From the IMG/VR virus record IMGVR_UViG_3300034190_000533, positions 1 to 29,158 of that record: a stretch of 29,158 nucleotides of DNA; one strand, written 5' to 3'. This document shows, piece after piece, positions 1-7,246 of this stretch (position 1 is the first letter of the stretch; each line of letters starts with the position of its first letter). Made by a program: the position numbers and the translations under genes. The stretch is from a virus. The notes beneath the pieces are model-generated. The model did no database searches. It saw nothing but the letters and a program-made list of their open reading frames with translations, and had not been told where the DNA came from.

Positions 1-69
1 AGTCGATTCACCATTGTGGATCGGGATATTGAGTATCCGGCCAGTTGGCCGTCGCTTCGGCGAACGTAG
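1..69 (+). CDS. 3' end of an unidentified upstream gene (partial)
   Basis: An open frame runs from the first base to a TAG at 67-69 (22 codons visible). Its codon choice (CCG, GAG, GAT, CGG) resembles the neighbouring genes, so it is probably the tail of a gene that starts outside the window. A second frame stays open to a TAG at 74-76, and a short frame from 102 (ATG) to 194 overlaps the helicase start without a clear ribosome binding site. I cannot tell which is real and recognise no domain. Confidence 0.3.
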   Translation, partial: SRFTIVDRDIEYPASWPSLRRT

Positions 70-169
70 GGACTAGCAGTAGGATAGAGCTGCTGGCCTC
101 TATGGGAGAAAAAGACGGGGCGTGCGCGTCGTTTACAGACACTACAAAAATGTTCGTCGGGAGGCGATT

Positions 170-1666
170 ATGGAACTCAGAGACCATCAAGTAAAAGCGA
201 TCGAAATGATCCGGGAGTCATTCAAGCAGGGCAATCGCCGGGTAATGCTGGCCGCTTGCTGCTCGTTCGGGAAGACGATCACGGCGGCCTATATGATGAA
301 GTGCGCAGCGGCGACTCGACCAGACGGAAGCCCGGGCAAGCGCGTTATCTTTCTCGCAGACCGCGTGAAGCTCGTCGAGCAGACGATGGACGCATTCGAA
401 GCGATGGGACTAGACTTCGGAGTGATTCAAGCCGATCACTGGAGAACAGACCCCAGAAAGCAGATTCAGATCGCATCGATCCAGACCATCGCTAGACGCA
501 GACGACCGCCAGAGTTCGATTTTGCTATCGTCGACGAAGCTCATACGCCGTGGAAAGTCGTCACTGATCTGATGGATCGGTACTCGAACGTCAAATTCGT
601 GGGACTTAGCGCGACACCGTATTCTAAGGGCTTGGGCAAATTCTGGGACGATCTAGTCATTCCGTGTACCGCTGCTTATCTACTAGAACAGGGCTATCTC
701 GCCCCGGTTCATTACTACGGAGGCGCGAAGATCGACACGAAGGGGCTTAAATCGAAAGCTCTCTCGACAGGCGGCAGCGACTTCGATCCCAATGATCTCG
801 CCCGGGCGACAGAAGAAGACCAGCATCTCACTGGCGATATTATTCGCAACTGGCTCGAACACGGAGAGAACTCTCAGACCATCGCATTCTCGCCATCGAT
901 TAAGCACTCAAAGTATCTGGTCGAGATGTTCCGGGCTGCGGGAATCTCAGCGCAGCACATCGATGGCTATACCGACGAGAAGACGAGAGCGGAACTCTAC
1001 CGGGGACACGAAGCCGGAGAGTTTAAGATTCTCAGTTGCTCCAAGCTGCTCGGAGTCGGATACGACAGTCCGCAGACCCGGTGTCTCATAGATTGCAGTC
1101 CAACGAAATCGGCTATTTCGTACCAGCAAAAAGCGGGAAGAATCCAAAGGCTGCACGAGTCGAAGCCCTATAGCATCTATCTGGATCACGCCGGAAACGT
1201 CGGCAGGTTCGGCTACGCTCACACGATGGAAGTATCAGAACTCGACTCTGGCGACCGTAAATTCTCTGAGAAAAATCAGCTCAAGAAAAAAGAGAAAGCA
1301 GATGGATCGACCAGAGAGTGCCCGCGATGCCAGAAAATCATGATGGGCCTTCGATGCGCTTGCGGCTACGAGCTGACAATCACCGAGCGGCTCGAATCAG
1401 ATAGCACGATGCTAGTCAGGATCGACGACAAGCCAGCGGCTCCGACGAAAGCTGAGAAGTCTATGTGGTACTCGAATCTGCTCCGGCACTGCCGTCAGAA
1501 AGGATGGAAGGACGGCTGGGCATCGCACAAGTACAAGAAGCGATTTGGAGTCTGGCCGAAGGGTTTATCGGTAAATTTAAAGGCAGAAATCGTCCCGGAG
1601 GTCGCGAACTGGATAAAATCGCAGCAAATCGCCGCTGCTAAGTCTCGGAAATATAACAAGTTTTAA
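170..1666 (+). CDS. Superfamily 2 DEAD/DEAH-box helicase
   Basis: A 498-residue ATP-dependent helicase of superfamily 2, probably acting in phage replication or recombination. Visible motifs are a Walker A variant CSFGKT (31-36), Walker B/motif II DEAH (122-125), motif III SAT in GLSATPYS, and a motif VI-like QQKAGRIQR. A zinc-binding segment follows the helicase core, with CPRC at 384-387 and CAC at 396-398. An upstream in-frame start at 122 is possible, but ATG 170 has a strong GGGAGG ribosome binding site at 160-165 and begins right at the MELRDHQ motif typical of the Q-motif region, so 170 is preferred. Family assignment is firm; the exact role (replicative, recombination or transcription-linked) is inferred. 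It is the first complete gene of the left early block. Confidence 0.93.
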   Translation: MELRDHQVKAIEMIRESFKQGNRRVMLAACCSFGKTITAAYMMKCAAATRPDGSPGKRVIFLADRVKLVEQTMDAFEAMGLDFGVIQADHWRTDPRKQIQIASIQTIARRRRPPEFDFAIVDEAHTPWKVVTDLMDRYSNVKFVGLSATPYSKGLGKFWDDLVIPCTAAYLLEQGYLAPVHYYGGAKIDTKGLKSKALSTGGSDFDPNDLARATEEDQHLTGDIIRNWLEHGENSQTIAFSPSIKHSKYLVEMFRAAGISAQHIDGYTDEKTRAELYRGHEAGEFKILSCSKLLGVGYDSPQTRCLIDCSPTKSAISYQQKAGRIQRLHESKPYSIYLDHAGNVGRFGYAHTMEVSELDSGDRKFSEKNQLKKKEKADGSTRECPRCQKIMMGLRCACGYELTITERLESDSTMLVRIDDKPAAPTKAEKSMWYSNLLRHCRQKGWKDGWASHKYKKRFGVWPKGLSVNLKAEIVPEVANWIKSQQIAAAKSRKYNKF

Positions 1667-1671
1667 TTCGA

Positions 1672-1735
1672 TGAACGAAAGTGTGATTTATTTGAACGAA
1701 AGTGTTCCTTTTTGGTTTTGGTTACTGTATAAAAT
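1672..1735 (+). promoter_or_regulatory. Promoter-like region with two tandem 13-bp repeats
   Basis: TGAACGAAAGTGT occurs perfectly at 1672-1684 and 1693-1705, exactly 21 bp apart, which places both copies on the same DNA face. A strong -10-like element TATAAAAT lies at 1728-1735; the -35 is poor. The layout looks like paired activator or repressor sites before a promoter for the 1774 gene. No other copy of the 13-mer was noticed in the window. Function is inferred from layout only. Confidence 0.5.
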
Positions 1736-1773
1736 ACCCAACAGCAACGGAAACACACCAACGGGAGCAAGAC

Positions 1774-2058
1774 ATGAACAACGCACAAGCCAAAAGAATT
1801 GAGAAAATCCAAAGCCGCACAAGCACAGCCGAAGTAGAAGAAAAAGGTGGTTGTGTTTTTGTTCGCTGGAATAACGGAAAAGATGGCTGGGCAAGCAAAT
1901 ACAATTACATGGCTGTCATTGGCAAGCGCGGTGGCATTAAAGTCATCTCAATATACGGTGGACTATTATCAATCGACGATAAGAAACACGCCAAAATTCG
2001 CGCAAAGTTGGCTCTTTATGACCTTAATATGCGCGGCACAGTCGCTTTAATCGGATAA
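1774..2058 (+). CDS. Hypothetical protein, moron-like early gene
   Basis: A 94-residue protein I do not recognise. ATG 1774 follows a GGGAG ribosome binding site at 1763-1767; the frame is open from 1702, but that part lies inside the promoter region. The N-terminal third is basic and polar, the middle contains a FVRWNNGKDGWASKYN segment and a Gly-rich IGKRGGIKVISIYGG stretch, and no signal peptide or membrane segment is seen. By hand count GC is about 44% over 1801-2040, lower than the flanking genes, with AAA, AGC, GGT and TTT codons favoured. With its own promoter-like region upstream and a UUCG hairpin downstream it forms a self-contained unit of the kind called a moron. Function unknown. 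Confidence 0.7.
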   Translation: MNNAQAKRIEKIQSRTSTAEVEEKGGCVFVRWNNGKDGWASKYNYMAVIGKRGGIKVISIYGGLLSIDDKKHAKIRAKLALYDLNMRGTVALIG

Positions 2059-2066
2059 CAATAATC

Positions 2067-2082
2067 GCGCCCTTCGGGGCGC
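2067..2082 (+). terminator. GC-rich UUCG hairpin, weak intrinsic terminator
   Basis: GCGCCC (2067-2072) pairs perfectly with GGGCGC (2077-2082) around a C(UUCG)G tetraloop, followed only by TTCT rather than a full T-run. It lies 8 bp after the stop of the 1774 gene and could terminate or attenuate that transcript, or protect its 3' end. Confidence 0.5.
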
Positions 2083-2101
2083 TTCTCGCCGGGAGGCACT
2101 C

Positions 2102-2308
2102 ATGACAGAACGCGATCTCATTACTAACACTCTCGCACTCGCTGCGATTCTTTTGGTCTTCACGGCTCTTTTGATTGTCGGCGCTACGGACGCAGACGAA
2201 GCAAGCATCGAAGAGGCTGATTACTGCTCGATGACCGCTTTATTCGCCGAGACTGATGGCGAGTTCGGCTGGCCCGCGTATAATCAGGGCATTAATTGTG
2301 AGGGCTGA
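2102..2308 (+). CDS. Small single-pass membrane protein, unknown
   Basis: A 68-residue protein with an N-terminal hydrophobic segment (about residues 9-28, LALAAILLVFTALLIVGA) and an acidic C-terminal part rich in Asp and Glu with two cysteines. The segment could be a membrane anchor or an uncleaved signal peptide, giving a periplasmic acidic tail. ATG 2102 has a strong GGGAGG site at 2091-2096. It follows the UUCG hairpin and precedes small early genes. The composition would suit an inner-membrane early protein such as a superinfection-exclusion factor, but nothing in the sequence proves this. Confidence 0.65.
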   Translation: MTERDLITNTLALAAILLVFTALLIVGATDADEASIEEADYCSMTALFAETDGEFGWPAYNQGINCEG

Positions 2309-2310
2309 AA

Positions 2311-2547
2311 ATGAAATATCACAACAATGGCCGGAACTGCTCGATCTGCGGCATTCACTTGCCAGTTCGGGCATCCGTCTGCGATCCGTGTAAAGATCTC
2401 AACTCAAAAATGAATGAACTCTGGATAATTAGGGGCGAAGCAAATGCAAGCGATAACGATCTACAGGGCGAAGAATCTCTCTCAGGCAGCGCATCGACAG
2501 GAAGCAATCCCGAATGCGATGGAGTTGCCGATCGGGCTTATAACTAA
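2311..2547 (+). CDS. Small zinc-ribbon-like protein, unknown
   Basis: A 78-residue protein starting 2 bp after the preceding stop. Residues 10-26 hold CxxC-x10-CxxC (CSIC then CDPC), a likely zinc-binding knuckle; the C-terminal half is polar and Ser/Gly/Asp-rich and looks disordered. It overlaps the next frame by up to 104 nt, an unusually long overlap here, so either this gene ends in a dispensable tail or the next gene starts at a later ATG (2519). Function unknown. Confidence 0.55.
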   Translation: MKYHNNGRNCSICGIHLPVRASVCDPCKDLNSKMNELWIIRGEANASDNDLQGEESLSGSASTGSNPECDGVADRAYN

Positions 2548-2809
2548 GTGGCAGAATCTGGAGCCGCTTATATCGAAGAAGAAGATCGAATACTTTAATG
2601 GCGACGACGGCAACGTCTGGGCGGTAAGCGATTCTCTGTTTCTGTACAAAGTCTCAGAAGAGAACCCGGTTCACGAGAAGGTTCGAATCGTCGGCATTCT
2701 GCGCGAGAACGAAGACAGCAAAGAGCTGGTATTCGACTCTGAGATGTTCGAAGATACGGACGAGCATAGACATTACGCTCGCAAGAATAATCTACTGCTG
2801 ATGGTATAG
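2444..2809 (+). CDS. Hypothetical protein
   Basis: A 121-residue soluble protein I do not recognise. ATG 2444 has AGGGG nearby (2430-2434), but this start overlaps the zinc-ribbon gene by 104 nt. ATG 2519 (starting MELPIGL) would cut the overlap to 29 nt and leave a 96-residue protein. The body is mixed and acidic, predicted alpha/beta, with no membrane segment. The next gene begins 10 bp after the stop. Confidence 0.65.
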   Translation: MQAITIYRAKNLSQAAHRQEAIPNAMELPIGLITKWQNLEPLISKKKIEYFNGDDGNVWAVSDSLFLYKVSEENPVHEKVRIVGILRENEDSKELVFDSEMFEDTDEHRHYARKNNLLLMV

Positions 2810-2818
2810 GAGATAAGC

Positions 2819-2959
2819 ATGGAAAGGGACTCACTGGACGCCGATCTGGATCGGTGGCAAGACGAGCAAGACGAAGATTACGTCGATCCGTATGATTTAG
2901 AGCAGGATCGCATGGAGTATCTGGCCGACCAGATGGAAGATCACGACGAAGAGTTTTAA
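2819..2959 (+). CDS. Very acidic 46-residue protein
   Basis: A short gene with an excellent AGGAG site (2808-2812) and ATG at 2819. The product is dominated by Asp and Glu, with regular Trp, Tyr and Met spacing suggesting one helix. Such small acidic early proteins of phages sometimes mimic DNA or bind host enzymes; that role is speculation. Its tight placement behind the 2444 gene and its strong ribosome binding site support it as real. Confidence 0.65.
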   Translation: MERDSLDADLDRWQDEQDEDYVDPYDLEQDRMEYLADQMEDHDEEF

Positions 2960-2993
2960 CAGCTAATTAGCAAATAACGCCCGGGAGGCATTT

Positions 2994-3428
2994 ATGAGCA
3001 ACAAACTAGACGCAGCAATCAAGCGAAACATCGAAGATCATCTTTCAGACTATATTCAGTTTGGCGAGTTCGATCCATCTCTCTCAGCGCTCGAATGCGT
3101 AGCGCACAAGATCAATACTTATTCCGACTCTAGTTCGGTCTATGAAGCAATCGACGGCGATCCAGTACTCGCCAAGAATCTTTTCTCAATGGTCATGGAG
3201 CGAGAATACTTCGACGAGACCGAGACCCGGATCTCGATGCGAAAGTGTCTCATGGCTCAAGCATCGCGCAAGTTGCTCGAATACGAAGCGTATGCGTGGC
3301 AGCTCTGGGAGAATCGCAACATCGAATCAGTAACTCCAGAAGAGCCGGATATTAATGTTCAGATGCCGGAACTCAGAGCGATGGGCAAGCTGATCGCTGA
3401 CTTCGAGACGGAGTTCGCCAAAGTATGA
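2994..3428 (+). CDS. Hypothetical early protein
   Basis: A 144-residue, mostly helical and acidic protein without a recognised domain. ATG 2994 is preceded by GGGAGG at 2982-2987, which lies in the loop of a possible small hairpin (GCC/GGC). Its stop overlaps the next start as ATGA at 3425-3428, showing translational coupling with the following small gene. Function unknown. Confidence 0.75.
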   Translation: MSNKLDAAIKRNIEDHLSDYIQFGEFDPSLSALECVAHKINTYSDSSSVYEAIDGDPVLAKNLFSMVMEREYFDETETRISMRKCLMAQASRKLLEYEAYAWQLWENRNIESVTPEEPDINVQMPELRAMGKLIADFETEFAKV

Positions 3429-3601
3429 TTTTATTCGACAAGTTCGAAGACGCTCTGGAGGAAGCCCAGTGGTGCGCCAAGACAGACCGGGCGATTTACT
3501 ACATTGTTCTCTGGAAAGGGCGGTTCAGGGTAAGCAGGAAGCGCCGTATTCAGCTCACCAGAGCGCGGCTCGAAGTAGGATTCGGGGAGGCAGGGAAATG
3601 A
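3425..3601 (+). CDS. Small basic hypothetical protein (58 aa)
   Basis: This gene sits in a stop/start chain: its ATG overlaps the previous TGA (3425-3428) and its own TGA overlaps the next ATG (3598-3601). The N-terminal half is acidic and aromatic, the C-terminal half is Arg/Lys-rich (WKGRFRVSRKRRIQLTRARL). The coupling on both ends is good evidence for translation. It could bind nucleic acid, but no family is recognised. Confidence 0.65.
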   Translation: MILFDKFEDALEEAQWCAKTDRAIYYIVLWKGRFRVSRKRRIQLTRARLEVGFGEAGK

Positions 3602-3795
3602 GCGACGGATCATGGGCTGGCGGCAAAGGATCGAAGCCGAGAAAGGTCGACCGAAATAAGTTCGATGATAATTACGACCGGATATTCGGCAAGAAAAAAC
3701 CGGGTGAAAATGTGGAAAATTGCAAAGAAGGCGAAGAGCTGGGGCTTAAATTATTGCAATCCGTAAAAGAAATGAAGGCGCAGAAAAGTGATTAA
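3598..3795 (+). CDS. Small lysine-rich hypothetical protein (65 aa)
   Basis: ATG 3598 is chosen over the longer upstream frame because GGGGAGG (3584-3590) precedes it and the ATGA overlap couples it to the 58-residue gene. The product is polar, rich in Lys, Gly and Asp, and probably disordered in its first half with a short C-terminal helix. Its stop lies 8 bp inside the following gene. Function unknown. Confidence 0.65.
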   Translation: MSDGSWAGGKGSKPRKVDRNKFDDNYDRIFGKKKPGENVENCKEGEELGLKLLQSVKEMKAQKSD

Positions 3796-4528
3796 GTATC
3801 ACGGAACGCCAATCGGCGGTAAAACAACAGACGCAGCGGAACTTCTTAGAGGTAGGCATGGGCTGGTAAGTATTGCGCATCCAGAGCAGTTAAATGTGGT
3901 TCTGGAGAACTGCCAATCTTTTGTTCTCGATAACGGGGCTTTCAGTGAGTGGAAGAAATCTGGAAGCGAGATTGACTTCGATGCTTATGCTGACTGGGTA
4001 AAGTCTCTCTATCGGCATCCGAATTTTGATTGGTGTTTAATTCCAGACAAGATCGACGGAACAGAGGAAGAGAATGTTCAGCTCGTTAATAAATGGCTCA
4101 GAATGGGCTTAAGAGCAAAAGGCGTTCCGATCTGGCATCTTCACGAGAGTTTGGAGTGGCTGGAATGGATGGTCGACCGATTCGAGTGGGTAGCAATCGG
4201 CAGTTCTGGGCAGTGGGCTACTCCGAACACAAAGGGATGGTGGGCGAGAATGGGTGAAGCAATGAGTGTTTGCTGCGACTCAGAAGGACGGCCAAGAGCT
4301 AAACTTCACGGCTTGAGAATGCTTGATCCGAGTATATTTACCAATCTGCCATTAGCATCTGCCGATAGCACTAATGCTGCCAGAAATAATAACCAGCTAA
4401 GTCGATTCGGTATGTACGCGCCGCCATCTGCCGGGCAGAGAGCGTCAAATATAGCGGCCAGAATTGAATCGTTTAACTCTGCTCCGGTCTGGCTGGGTAA
4501 AAAACAGCAATCTCTGGATCTCTTCTAA
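3788..4528 (+). CDS. Putative TGT-like/DpdA-like deazaguanine transglycosylase
   Basis: A 246-residue protein starting with GTG. It resembles a conserved phage family that I associate with tRNA-guanine transglycosylase folds, including the DpdA enzymes that put 7-deazaguanines into DNA. Motifs in barrel order are LDNGAF (47-52), DWCLIPDKIDG (81-91), WHLHES (116-121), VAIGSSGQW (135-143), LHGLRMLDP (173-181) and ASADST (190-195). Asp48 and Asp193 would be the candidate catalytic aspartates by analogy with DSGGF and the second TGT Asp. The CxCxxC-H zinc site of bacterial TGT is not visible. No queuosine-pathway genes (folE, queD, queE, queC) are in the window. GC is about 44% by hand count over 3901-4140. 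The fold is inferred by motif resemblance; base-exchange on DNA or tRNA is hypothesis. Confidence 0.5.
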   Translation: MIKYHGTPIGGKTTDAAELLRGRHGLVSIAHPEQLNVVLENCQSFVLDNGAFSEWKKSGSEIDFDAYADWVKSLYRHPNFDWCLIPDKIDGTEEENVQLVNKWLRMGLRAKGVPIWHLHESLEWLEWMVDRFEWVAIGSSGQWATPNTKGWWARMGEAMSVCCDSEGRPRAKLHGLRMLDPSIFTNLPLASADSTNAARNNNQLSRFGMYAPPSAGQRASNIAARIESFNSAPVWLGKKQQSLDLF

Positions 4529-4935
4529 TGATTAGCCCGCTGCTATGTGTCGCAATGGCGGTGTATTTTGAGGCCCGGGGAGAGCAGCAGATCGCCGGGC
4601 TGATAGCGGTCGCAGAGGTTATCGAAAATCGTGTTCAAGACTCTCGGTTCCCGGACGATCACTGCTCGGTCGTTAAGCAGGGGCGATACTGGGGCGGGCA
4701 TCCGATCAAGCACCAGTGTCAGTTCACGTTCTACTGCGACAGGAAGCCGGAGACGGTCAGAGACCATGAATCTTGGCGAACTGCTCTACTGGTAGCAAGT
4801 AAAGCGCTAAACGGTGAATTCGTCCCGGTAACACATGGGGCGACTCACTATCACGCGAAGTCGGTCAATCCGTACTGGTCTCACACCGGGGAACTGACAC
4901 AGGCCATCGGCGGGCATTTATTCTACAAACTGTAA
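4528..4935 (+). CDS. SleB-type cell wall hydrolase (endolysin candidate)
   Basis: A 135-residue protein matching the Hydrolase_2/SleB family, which cleaves peptidoglycan glycan strands. The hallmark is YFEARGE (13-19) with the presumed catalytic Glu15, followed by AEVIENRV, the Cys-containing QGRYWGGHPIKHQCQFTFYCD region, and the terminal THYHAKSVNPYW segment usual in the family. No signal peptide is evident, so access to the wall would need a holin. ATG 4528 shares one base with the preceding TAA. It lies far from the other lysis genes (21905-25717), so it may serve entry, or be one of two lysins. Confidence 0.85.
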   Translation: MISPLLCVAMAVYFEARGEQQIAGLIAVAEVIENRVQDSRFPDDHCSVVKQGRYWGGHPIKHQCQFTFYCDRKPETVRDHESWRTALLVASKALNGEFVPVTHGATHYHAKSVNPYWSHTGELTQAIGGHLFYKL

Positions 4936-4938
4936 TTG

Positions 4939-4947
4939 TGCTATACT
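4939..4947 (+). promoter_or_regulatory. Extended -10 promoter before the GIY-YIG/terminase block
   Basis: TGCTATACT (TGn plus TATACT at 4942-4947) lies just after the hydrolase stop. No good -35 is seen 17 bp upstream, as expected for an extended -10 promoter. The downstream leader shares GCAACGCT (4956-4963) with the leader of the scaffold promoter at 10661-10668. It also overlaps the alternative TTG start of the next gene, which argues against that start. Confidence 0.5.
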
Positions 4948-4979
4948 GCTATCAGGCAACGCTTGGGGCGGGGCCAGAT

Positions 4980-4996
4980 TTTGCGCGGGGTGCAAA
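4980..4996 (+). promoter_or_regulatory. Hairpin with Shine-Dalgarno in the loop, GIY-YIG gene
   Basis: TTTGCGC (4980-4986) pairs with GTGCAAA (4990-4996), with one G-T pair, around a GGG loop. The GGGG ribosome binding site is presented at the hairpin tip and the start codon begins at the stem foot. It could gate or enhance initiation. Confidence 0.5.
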
Positions 4997-5673
4997 TGAA
5001 TAGCTTTCCAGAACATCGAGTCGCCAGTATTGGTGGCTTAATTCCGTATGCGCTGAACTCTCGGCCGCATTCTGGCGCTCGTTTCGCCGCTCTTCCAGCT
5101 AACAGGGCTATATTGACTCCGCAGAAAGCGAGAGAGCTGGCTTGCCCGATTATCTACGGCTTATGCAATGGTGAGCGCGGCATCTTCTATGTCGGCAAGA
5201 CTACTAGACCAAAGCGCCGAATATATAACTATCTCAACCCGAGTCAGTGCCATAGTAAGGCTTTGGCTGAATATCTCAAAGAGAACCCGAACTTCCATGT
5301 GGTCGTTCTCGAAAAGAACCCGGAAGATATAAACGAGTCTGAGATGTTCTATATCCAGCAATATAAGGGATTGACGTTTAACATCGATCTAGTGGATTAC
5401 ACGATCTGGAGAGAACACAAGAGTGAGCCGTGGATGGCTGGGGTAGGGGTAAGATGCCCGAGTGATTATCTCATGTGGCAAGCGGCAAAAGCGGGCGGGG
5501 TTCCGATCAAAAAGGCATTTTCTCAGCATATTGAGATGCGAGAAAAAATGAGTAAAAAAGAGCGTATTTGCTTCGAAGTCGGGCTATACAAAGACTCTCA
5601 TCCCCAAGCCCAGAAAGTCATGCAGCAATGGTTCGACAGGTGTAAGCACGACCTACTCGAAGGGTTAATGTAA
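4996..5673 (+). CDS. GIY-YIG endonuclease-domain protein
   Basis: A 225-residue protein with a GIY-YIG nuclease domain: IIYGL (52-56), IFYVGKT (63-69), the arginine of RPKRRIYNYL (71-80) and a later glutamate in NESEMFYIQQY (113-123), the expected order of catalytic elements. The frame extends upstream to TTG 4936, but that lies inside the promoter, and ATG 4996 has a GGGG site 5 bp upstream. The C-terminal 90 residues are a separate basic region that could bind DNA. Position directly before the terminase genes suggests either a homing endonuclease or a nuclease that helps packaging, as seen for HNH proteins in other phages. Which one is not decided by the sequence. Confidence 0.85.
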   Translation: MNSFPEHRVASIGGLIPYALNSRPHSGARFAALPANRAILTPQKARELACPIIYGLCNGERGIFYVGKTTRPKRRIYNYLNPSQCHSKALAEYLKENPNFHVVVLEKNPEDINESEMFYIQQYKGLTFNIDLVDYTIWREHKSEPWMAGVGVRCPSDYLMWQAAKAGGVPIKKAFSQHIEMREKMSKKERICFEVGLYKDSHPQAQKVMQQWFDRCKHDLLEGLM

Positions 5674-6014
5674 TGGGCAGAAAGGCTTTAGAATTTAATG
5701 ATTTACAAAAAGCGCAGGTGGAAGCGCTGGCCGCTTATTTAACGCTGGAGCAGATCGCGGATTATTTCGGTATATGCAGGAAAACGCTACAGAATATGCG
5801 ACACCGAGATGCCGAGATTGATACCCTTTATAGGAGAGGGAGAGCAAAGTCTATCGCGGGGATGGCTGGATCTCTCATCGAGCAGGGAATGAGCGGCAAC
5901 GTAACAGCGCAGAAGTTTTATCTATCGACGCAAGCAGGATGGCGCGAGACCGAGCCAGATCAGGGAAATCACAACATCACACTCCAGATAGTGAAGCCAG
6001 ATGGCGCAAATTAG
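5673..6014 (+). CDS. terS: Terminase small subunit
   Basis: A 113-residue DNA-recognition subunit of the packaging motor. The N-terminal part holds a helix-turn-helix (about 24-47, LTLEQIADYFGICRKTLQNMRHRD), followed by the helical GRAKSIAGMAGSLIEQGMSGNVTAQKFYLSTQAGWRET segment that is typical of phage small terminases. Its ATG overlaps the preceding TAA by one base and its end overlaps the large subunit by 14 bp, so the three genes are coupled. Confidence 0.88.
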   Translation: MGRKALEFNDLQKAQVEALAAYLTLEQIADYFGICRKTLQNMRHRDAEIDTLYRRGRAKSIAGMAGSLIEQGMSGNVTAQKFYLSTQAGWRETEPDQGNHNITLQIVKPDGAN

Positions 6015-7239
6015 GCCGACGCTGCCGCAATACAACTACATGGTCTCAGAGGCTCGGTTTCCGGCGCTCGTCGCTGGATTCGGCGCTGGCAAGACTGAGG
6101 CGGCTATTCTGCGTTCTATCTTCGGACTGATCTCGAACCCGGGCACGAATCGCGGCTTTTACGAGCCGACTTACGATCTGATCCGGGTAATCGCGTGGCC
6201 CAGATTCGAAGAGATACTCACGGCGATGGGACTTCCGTATCGGCTGCAAAAGACTCCAATCAACCAGATCACGATCTCTGGCTACGGCTCGATCATATTC
6301 CGCTCGATGGAGAACCCGAACCGAATAGTGGGTTACGAGCACGCGGACGCAGACATCGACGAGCTGGATACGCTCTCGAAGACCAACGCATCACACGTCT
6401 GGCGACAAGTAATCGCCCGTAACAGGCAGCACAAGCCGTCCGGGAAGCCGAACACCATCGGAGTTACTACAACGCCGGAGGGTTTCCGATTCGTCTATGA
6501 GGCGTGGAAGAAAGACCCACAGCCGGGTTACGAGATCATTCAAGCGCCGACGCATTCGAATCCGCATCTACCGGACGGATATATTCAGTCGTTGCGGGAT
6601 ATTTACCCGGATCAGTTGCTCACGGCGTATCTCGAAGGCCAGTTCGTCAATCTGACTCAGGGCACGGTCTACTGCGGGTACTCTCGGCACGACTGCAACT
6701 CATCCGAAGAGATCCAATCTGGCGAGCCGTTATATATCGGCTGCGACTTTAACGTCACTCAGCAATGCGCCGTGGTCTATGTACGCCGGGGCGACGAGTG
6801 GCACGCGGTCGACGAACTGATTGATATGTACGATACGCCGGACATGGTTCGCATCATCTCAGAGCGTTACGCCGACCATCACGTTACGATTTACCCGGAT
6901 GCTTCGGGCAGGGCCAGAAAGACCGTAAACGCCAGCACGTCGGACATCGCGCTGCTGGAGCAAGCAGGATTCTCGGTAAGAGCGAAGAAAACGAACCCGG
7001 CAATCAAAGACCGGGTAATGGCTACCAACGCAGCGTTCGAAAATGGTTTGCTATACATAAATGCGCTAAAATGTACAGGCGTGGCAGAATCGTTCGAGCA
7101 GCTCGCATACGATAAGAACGGAATGCCAGACAAGAATTCAGGTTTAGATCATGCCATCGATGCGGCGACGTATCCGATTGCATACGAAATGCCAATCGTG
7201 AAGCCAGTGGCTCACATACCGATAAATTTCAGCGTATAG
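6001..7239 (+). CDS. terL: Terminase large subunit (packaging ATPase/nuclease)
   Basis: A 412-residue motor protein that translocates and cuts the genome at the portal. The N-terminal ATPase has Walker A GFGAGKT (26-32) and a Walker B with catalytic Glu in ADADIDELD. The C-terminal RNase H-like nuclease has three acidic motifs: GCDFN, YPDASG and GLDHAIDA. ATG 6001 lies 14 bp before the small-subunit stop. The short linker and 412-residue length fit compact siphovirus terminases. No inteins or breaks are seen. Confidence 0.97.
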   Translation: MAQIRPTLPQYNYMVSEARFPALVAGFGAGKTEAAILRSIFGLISNPGTNRGFYEPTYDLIRVIAWPRFEEILTAMGLPYRLQKTPINQITISGYGSIIFRSMENPNRIVGYEHADADIDELDTLSKTNASHVWRQVIARNRQHKPSGKPNTIGVTTTPEGFRFVYEAWKKDPQPGYEIIQAPTHSNPHLPDGYIQSLRDIYPDQLLTAYLEGQFVNLTQGTVYCGYSRHDCNSSEEIQSGEPLYIGCDFNVTQQCAVVYVRRGDEWHAVDELIDMYDTPDMVRIISERYADHHVTIYPDASGRARKTVNASTSDIALLEQAGFSVRAKKTNPAIKDRVMATNAAFENGLLYINALKCTGVAESFEQLAYDKNGMPDKNSGLDHAIDAATYPIAYEMPIVKPVAHIPINFSV

Positions 7240-7246
7240 GTGAATT

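Noticed and set aside
2680-2689. GGTTCGAATC, a match to the tRNA T-loop box
   Set aside because: The flanks do not pair as a T-stem and no acceptor, D or anticodon arms fit; it lies within the coding frame of the 2444 gene.
4936-4995. TTG-started N-terminal extension of the GIY-YIG protein
   Set aside because: It overlaps the promoter at 4939-4947, and ATG 4996 has a proper ribosome binding site.
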